A stretch of DNA of 29,762 nucleotides from CAUZJO01 sp963580245 (GTDB lineage Bacteria > Sumerlaeota > Sumerlaeia > MVZB01), in NCBI GenBank assembly GCA_963580245.1, contig CAUZJO010000050.1, forward strand, positions 1 through 29,762, written 5' to 3'. Below are positions 26,406 to 29,762 of this stretch, piece by piece. Below the pieces are notes generated by a model that made no database searches, was not told where the DNA came from, and saw only the letters and a program-made list of their open reading frames with translations. The first letter of the stretch is position 1; the number at the start of each line of letters is the position of its first letter. Both the position numbers and the translations under genes were made by a program.

Positions 26406-26599
26406 GTGATTCGGATTTGGGAGTAAACGGCGCCTCGATGCAAAATGTCCGTTCGTGCTTGTGCTCGTAATCGGACCCATCGCTGCGCCCCATCTCGATT
26501 GTGGCCTAAGGGAAAGACCGATTACGAGCACGAAAGTCGACTGTCAGCGAGGCCATAAAACCCACACCAAGACGGCACTGATTCCCAAATCTGAATCAC
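26406..26599. repeat. Hairpin-like intergenic element with 19-base terminal inverted repeats
   Basis: This holds most of the 26288-26670 gap. GTGATTCGGATTTGGGAGT (26406-26424) is the inverted partner of 26581-26599 (17 of 19 bases agree). Inside, GTGCTCGTAATCGG (26461-26474) is exactly complementary to CCGATTACGAGCAC (26518-26531). Between the pairs the arms also match in part (GCCTCG-x-TG and TTCGTGCT), with an extra TGTGCT in the left arm. The whole is an imperfect fold-back of about 194 bases with no gene inside. It looks like a MITE/REP-like element or a structured RNA between larC and guaB. Confidence 0.65.
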
Positions 26600-26670
26600 A
26601 CCCGCCCCGCGCGCATGGCCCGGCACGGGAACCCGTATCGTGGCGAATGGGTCTCGACCGCGCGCGACTC

Positions 26671-28179
26671 CTATTCCCACTCGTCCCCGACCTTGTAATT
26701 GGGCGCTTCCTTGGTGATGCGCACGTCGTGGGGATGCGATTCCTTGCGCCCCGCGTCCGACAGGCGCACGAGTCGGCCACGCTCCTGAAGGTCGGCGACG
26801 GTCCGGCAGCCGCTGTATCCCAACGCGTTGCGCATTCCGCCGATAAACTGGCTCATCACCCCGGCGGCGGGCCCCGCGTAGGGAACCATTCCCTCGATCC
26901 CCTCGGGAACCAGCTTGTCGGCCCTCAAGCCGGCCTGGGCGTAACGGTCGGCGCTGCCGTGGCGTTGGGTCATCGCCCCCACCGACCCCATCCCGCGATA
27001 GAGGACGTATTGGCGGCCCTGATACAGGATGCGCTCGCCCGGGCTTTCGTCGGTGCCAGCCAGGACGCCGCCCATCATCACGGCGTCGGCCCCCGCCACC
27101 AGCGCCTTGATCACGTCGCCGCTGAAACGGATGCCCCCATCGGCGACGATCGGCGCGCCCGAGCCGCGCGCAGCCTTGGCGCATTCGTAAACGGCGCTCA
27201 GTTGTGGCACCCCGACCCCCGTGACCACCCGCGTGGTGCAAATCGAACCCGGCCCCACGCCGACCTTGACCCCATCGGCCCCCGCCTCGATCAGCGCCCG
27301 CGTTCCCTCGGCCGTGGCCACGTTGCCGGCGAGCACGTCCACCCGCGGGAAGTGCTGCTTGACCCAACGCACCATATCAAGCACCCCCTTGGTGTGGCCG
27401 TGGGCGGTGTCGACGACCAGCACGTCAACCCGCGTCTCCATGAGACACTCGACCCGCTCGTGCGTGTTCGGCCCGACGGCCGCCCCGCAACGCAACGAGT
27501 GATCGGCGTCGCGGTTATAGAGCGGATTGGCCTGTTTAAGGATGCCTTTGACGTCCTTGAAGCAATACATCCCCCTGAAGACGCCCTCGCCGTCGACGAT
27601 CGGCAGGATCGAGATCTTGTGCTTGCGCATCAGCTCGTAAGCCTGCTGGATCGTCGTCCCCGCGGGGGCCGTCATGGGGTCGGTGACCATCAGCTTGCCC
27701 AGCCGCACGTCGGTGCGGTCGCTGTAGCGCAGCTCGCGGCTGGTCACGATGCCAAGCACCTTATTCTCGGCGTCGAGGATCGGAAAGCTGCTGAACCCCC
27801 AGCCCTTCTCTTCCTTCAGACGCATCAGGTCGTCGATCGTCTGGTCGGGCCGCCCCGTGCGGGCCTTCTCGAGGAAGCCGTTGAGGTAAAACTTGACCCG
27901 CTTGACGTTGGTGCGCTGGACGGTCGGATCCAGGTTCTTGTGAATGATCCCGATCCCCCCCTCGCGCGCCATCGCGATCGCCATCTCGGCCTCGGTCACC
28001 GTATCCATCGCCGCGCTGACGAACGGGACGTTCAGCCCGATATTACGCGTCAACCGCGCCCGCAGGTCCGTCTCACCGGGCAAAAAATCGGCATACTGCG
28101 TCACCAGCGAGACGTCATCGTACGTCAACGCCGAATACTTGAAATGGGTCATGAACTGGTCGAGGTGGGTGTTGGGCAT
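26671..28179 (-). CDS. guaB: Inosine-5'-monophosphate dehydrogenase
   Basis: I chose the ATG at 28179 (MPNTHLDQF), giving 502 residues, near the family norm; an upstream GTG at 28284 adds 35 unlikely residues. The catalytic barrel contains ALTYDDVSLV near the start, PFVSAAMDTVTE (52-63), the catalytic loop GVGPGSICTTRVVTGVG with Cys314, GGIRFSGD, and the flap YRGMGSVGAM and GSADRYAQ with the usual Arg-Tyr pair. Two CBS domains sit between about 95 and 215 (RTGRPDQTI-, KISILPIVDGEG). It oxidises IMP to XMP with NAD+, the first committed step to GMP. A hairpin GGTGGT/ACCACC (28213-28235) lies just upstream. Confidence 0.96.
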   Translation of the reverse strand: MPNTHLDQFMTHFKYSALTYDDVSLVTQYADFLPGETDLRARLTRNIGLNVPFVSAAMDTVTEAEMAIAMAREGGIGIIHKNLDPTVQRTNVKRVKFYLNGFLEKARTGRPDQTIDDLMRLKEEKGWGFSSFPILDAENKVLGIVTSRELRYSDRTDVRLGKLMVTDPMTAPAGTTIQQAYELMRKHKISILPIVDGEGVFRGMYCFKDVKGILKQANPLYNRDADHSLRCGAAVGPNTHERVECLMETRVDVLVVDTAHGHTKGVLDMVRWVKQHFPRVDVLAGNVATAEGTRALIEAGADGVKVGVGPGSICTTRVVTGVGVPQLSAVYECAKAARGSGAPIVADGGIRFSGDVIKALVAGADAVMMGGVLAGTDESPGERILYQGRQYVLYRGMGSVGAMTQRHGSADRYAQAGLRADKLVPEGIEGMVPYAGPAAGVMSQFIGGMRNALGYSGCRTVADLQERGRLVRLSDAGRKESHPHDVRITKEAPNYKVGDEWE

Positions 28180-28592
28180 CCGCGGCTCGCTCGGATTGAG
28201 GGAAGCGGGTTTGGTGGTAACCAAGGCCCACCACCTTTCGGCTGGGCCGGCTATGCTCCCCAACTCAAGCCAACCTTTTCGCACGAAGCGCGGCGGTTGT
28301 CAATCCGACCCTGTGAGGGGGGTGTTGCGGGGTATCGATCTCAGACCATACGGCTCTCTGGGACGCGTAAGTCCAACACGAGGAAACGTTTGCCGGGAGA
28401 GCAGGGCTACAGTCTAATCCTATGGGAGCACACCCAGAAAGGGTCCCCAGGCCATACTTGTGGGCGAATCCATGACCAACGCAAGAGGCCCCTCGTCCCG
28501 AACGAACTGTTATAGAGACATACACTTGTCTCCACGGGACCGAACGGAAGGCTCTTGGCCATCAATTACGTGCGTTTGGACCTTCCAGGAGG
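28180..28592. other. Intergenic region upstream of guaB
   Basis: No credible gene is seen in these 413 bases. They contain a hairpin GGTGGT/ACCACC (28213-28235) in what would be the guaB leader. A second hairpin GAGACA/TGTCTC (28516-28533) lies about 60 bases past the end of the gene to its right; it lacks a T-run and is only a weak terminator candidate. I could not pick a convincing guaB promoter. Confidence 0.4.
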
Positions 28593-29612
28593 CTAATTGG
28601 TCGGGCACGTGCAGAATCCCAATGCCACATCTGGACAGCAGTAAGCTGCGGCCGGCCACAGTTCACCACGACGCCGTTCGACGTTTCGCGTGGTGTTGCC
28701 GTCCCAGATCTTCAATTTTTCAATGGGTGAATTCGCCGGATCAATAATAAAATTGTACTTTAGCTCCACAGGAATGGAAGCGGGCTCTTTAGCGGTAGGA
28801 TTGTTTATATCCACCGCCCAACCCGCGGCATTGACGGCCGTTAGATAGATAAACTTGCCTTTTTCGGGTGGAATTCCTTGACCCGTTCCCGGATCTTCCC
28901 CCAAACCCACGACTTTCCCAAGATCTCTCAAAATATCACTCGTTAGCAATATCGAATAAGTGTCGATTGGCTTCCTGTTCTTGTACTCGTCTAGAGGGAG
29001 TGGGGATACCCATCTAGTAGTGGGGGAGGTTGAAATGTCAAGGTTATACGAAGCCCTTCCTGTCGGTTCGAACTTCACTTTTACGTTGTTAAGGTAGAAC
29101 TCCTTCGGTGGGTCTCCCTGAGCGCGAACCATAATCAATTGATCGAATGGATGATGGATCGGAATGGTGGTGCCTGAATCGACGAAGTACAGAGGAACGG
29201 GATCATTCTTACTATTCTTTAAAGTTAGGAACTCCTCGTGACTAGCTGCCGTCAGCGTCCCTTTAAAGAAATTACTATCCTGTATCCAGAATTCAATCCA
29301 ACTCAGAACATTGAACCACGACAATTCTCTAGGCTTATACGTAATCGTATTCTTGAATCGCGTCCCGCTATCATACGAGACGCCGGGCAATAATGAAAGA
29401 GGTGGGAAATGCTCCCACCAAGGCCGTTCACGTTTCCATCGACTTGAATAATCACAACTAACCGTTGGCTTGGTTTTCGTGATCTTCTCTTTGTCAACCA
29501 AGACCAGCGTGACCATCGGCATCACCAGGGGCTCCATCTTGGTTGTCCCACGCGGCCTTAATTCATGAAACGGCCGAGCCGACCTGACGCCCCTGACCTG
29601 GATTTGGGTCAT
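28593..29612 (-). CDS. Unrecognised protein in an AT-richer segment
   Basis: The open frame runs back to the window edge, but I place the start at ATG 29612 (MTQIQVRGVRSARPFHEL), just after the upstream gene's stop at 29636. ATG 29540 (MEPLVMPMVTLVLV) is the alternative. This gives about 339 residues. The sequence is rich in Trp, Lys, Asn and Ser and has no signal peptide or membrane segment. Phrases such as WFNVLSWIEFWIQDSNFFKG, DQLIMVRAQGDPPKEFYLNN and IYLTAVNAAGWAVDINNPT look like real folded protein, beta-rich by pattern. I do not recognise a family. Base composition is clearly lower in GC than the window average, so recent transfer is possible. The Cys-containing tail (AAYCCPDVALGFCTCPTN) may be an out-of-family extension or a sign that the 3' end is altered. 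Confidence 0.55.
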   Translation of the reverse strand: MTQIQVRGVRSARPFHELRPRGTTKMEPLVMPMVTLVLVDKEKITKTKPTVSCDYSSRWKRERPWWEHFPPLSLLPGVSYDSGTRFKNTITYKPRELSWFNVLSWIEFWIQDSNFFKGTLTAASHEEFLTLKNSKNDPVPLYFVDSGTTIPIHHPFDQLIMVRAQGDPPKEFYLNNVKVKFEPTGRASYNLDISTSPTTRWVSPLPLDEYKNRKPIDTYSILLTSDILRDLGKVVGLGEDPGTGQGIPPEKGKFIYLTAVNAAGWAVDINNPTAKEPASIPVELKYNFIIDPANSPIEKLKIWDGNTTRNVERRRGELWPAAAYCCPDVALGFCTCPTN

Positions 29613-29635
29613 GTCATTAAGAAGTGGAGAGCCGA

Positions 29636-29762
29636 TTAACCCATTTCCCGCAGTACTTGCTTCAGTCGGGTGATTTTTCGGGTGATCGCACGATACGGAG
29701 GATTGATTTTGTTCAAATCCGTCTCTGACATGCCCATGTAGTGCAGACCACCCCCTTGCCAC
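29636..29762 (-). CDS. C-terminal fragment of a gene entering from the right edge
   Basis: In a different frame from the downstream ORF, the minus strand reads WQGGGLHYMGMSETDLNKIN, then PPYRAITRKITRLKQVLREMG and a TAA at 29638-29636. The helical, charged tail looks like real protein. The start lies outside the window. It is too short to name, but it would be followed 23 bases later by the next gene, as in an operon. Confidence 0.4.
   Translation of the reverse strand, partial: WQGGGLHYMGMSETDLNKINPPYRAITRKITRLKQVLREMG

Noticed and set aside
26455..28515. 686-codon plus-strand ORF over guaB
   Set aside because: It is antisense to an unmistakable IMP dehydrogenase and has a His/Arg/Pro-rich shadow composition.
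28200..28592. Possible tRNA or riboswitch upstream of guaB
   Set aside because: The hairpins are short and isolated; there is no cloverleaf, T-loop motif or recognisable aptamer core.

Overview
The window is a high-GC bacterial chromosome segment with housekeeping genes on both strands (der, recJ, guaB, glk) and accessory functions between them. The composition, the ECF sigma/anti-sigma pair with a FecR-like domain, the ASPIC/UnbV secreted protein, the Thr-Pro linkers in a secreted protein and the pseudopilin-like orphan suggest an uncultivated PVC-like or neighbouring lineage (for example Planctomycetota, Hydrogenedentota or Sumerlaeota). This placement is inference: there is no rRNA or tRNA gene here to fix it. 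I saw no CRISPR array, prophage module or convincing tRNA.

Layout, left to right. Bases 1-414 hold the 5' part of a damaged IS5-family transposase that runs off the left edge. It abuts the broken 3' end (421-693) of a large anti-sigma/FecR-like gene (694-3123), whose ECF sigma factor lies just upstream (3110-3697). The gap 3698-4254 holds a long imperfect inverted-repeat element and a good sigma70-type promoter. This promoter drives a secreted FG-GAP/ASPIC-UnbV protein (4255-6561). Convergent to it is a secreted GH127-like glycoside hydrolase (6628-8517), preceded by a 54-codon ORF that looks like the stub of a uroporphyrinogen-decarboxylase-like gene. Then comes der (8741-10189, minus).

Divergent from der is a tightly overlapped three-gene operon (10396-14350): a membrane histidine kinase, an NtrC-class sigma54 activator and a membrane-anchored proline-rich/helical protein. 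A plausible -24/-12 (sigma54) promoter lies before it. A DUF502 membrane protein, glucokinase, a pseudopilin-like orphan and a three-domain glycosyltransferase fusion (GT2 + TIGR04282-like + TIGR04283-like) follow on the plus strand.

recJ (minus), a frameshifted secreted protein with an A-B-A' repeat layout, a larC/flippase-like pair overlapping by ATGA (minus), a second hairpin-like intergenic element (26406-26599) and guaB (minus) follow. The last 1.2 kb (28593-29762) is visibly AT-richer and carries an unrecognised ORF plus the tail of another gene that enters from the right edge.

Functional themes are envelope-stress or surface sensing (ECF/anti-sigma; kinase/sigma54 activator/third protein), secreted polysaccharide-related or adhesive proteins, and glycosyl transfer. 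The most unusual items are the triple glycosyltransferase fusion, the two hairpin-like intergenic elements, the decaying anti-sigma tail next to an IS copy, and the truncated leader-like ORF before the GH127-like gene.
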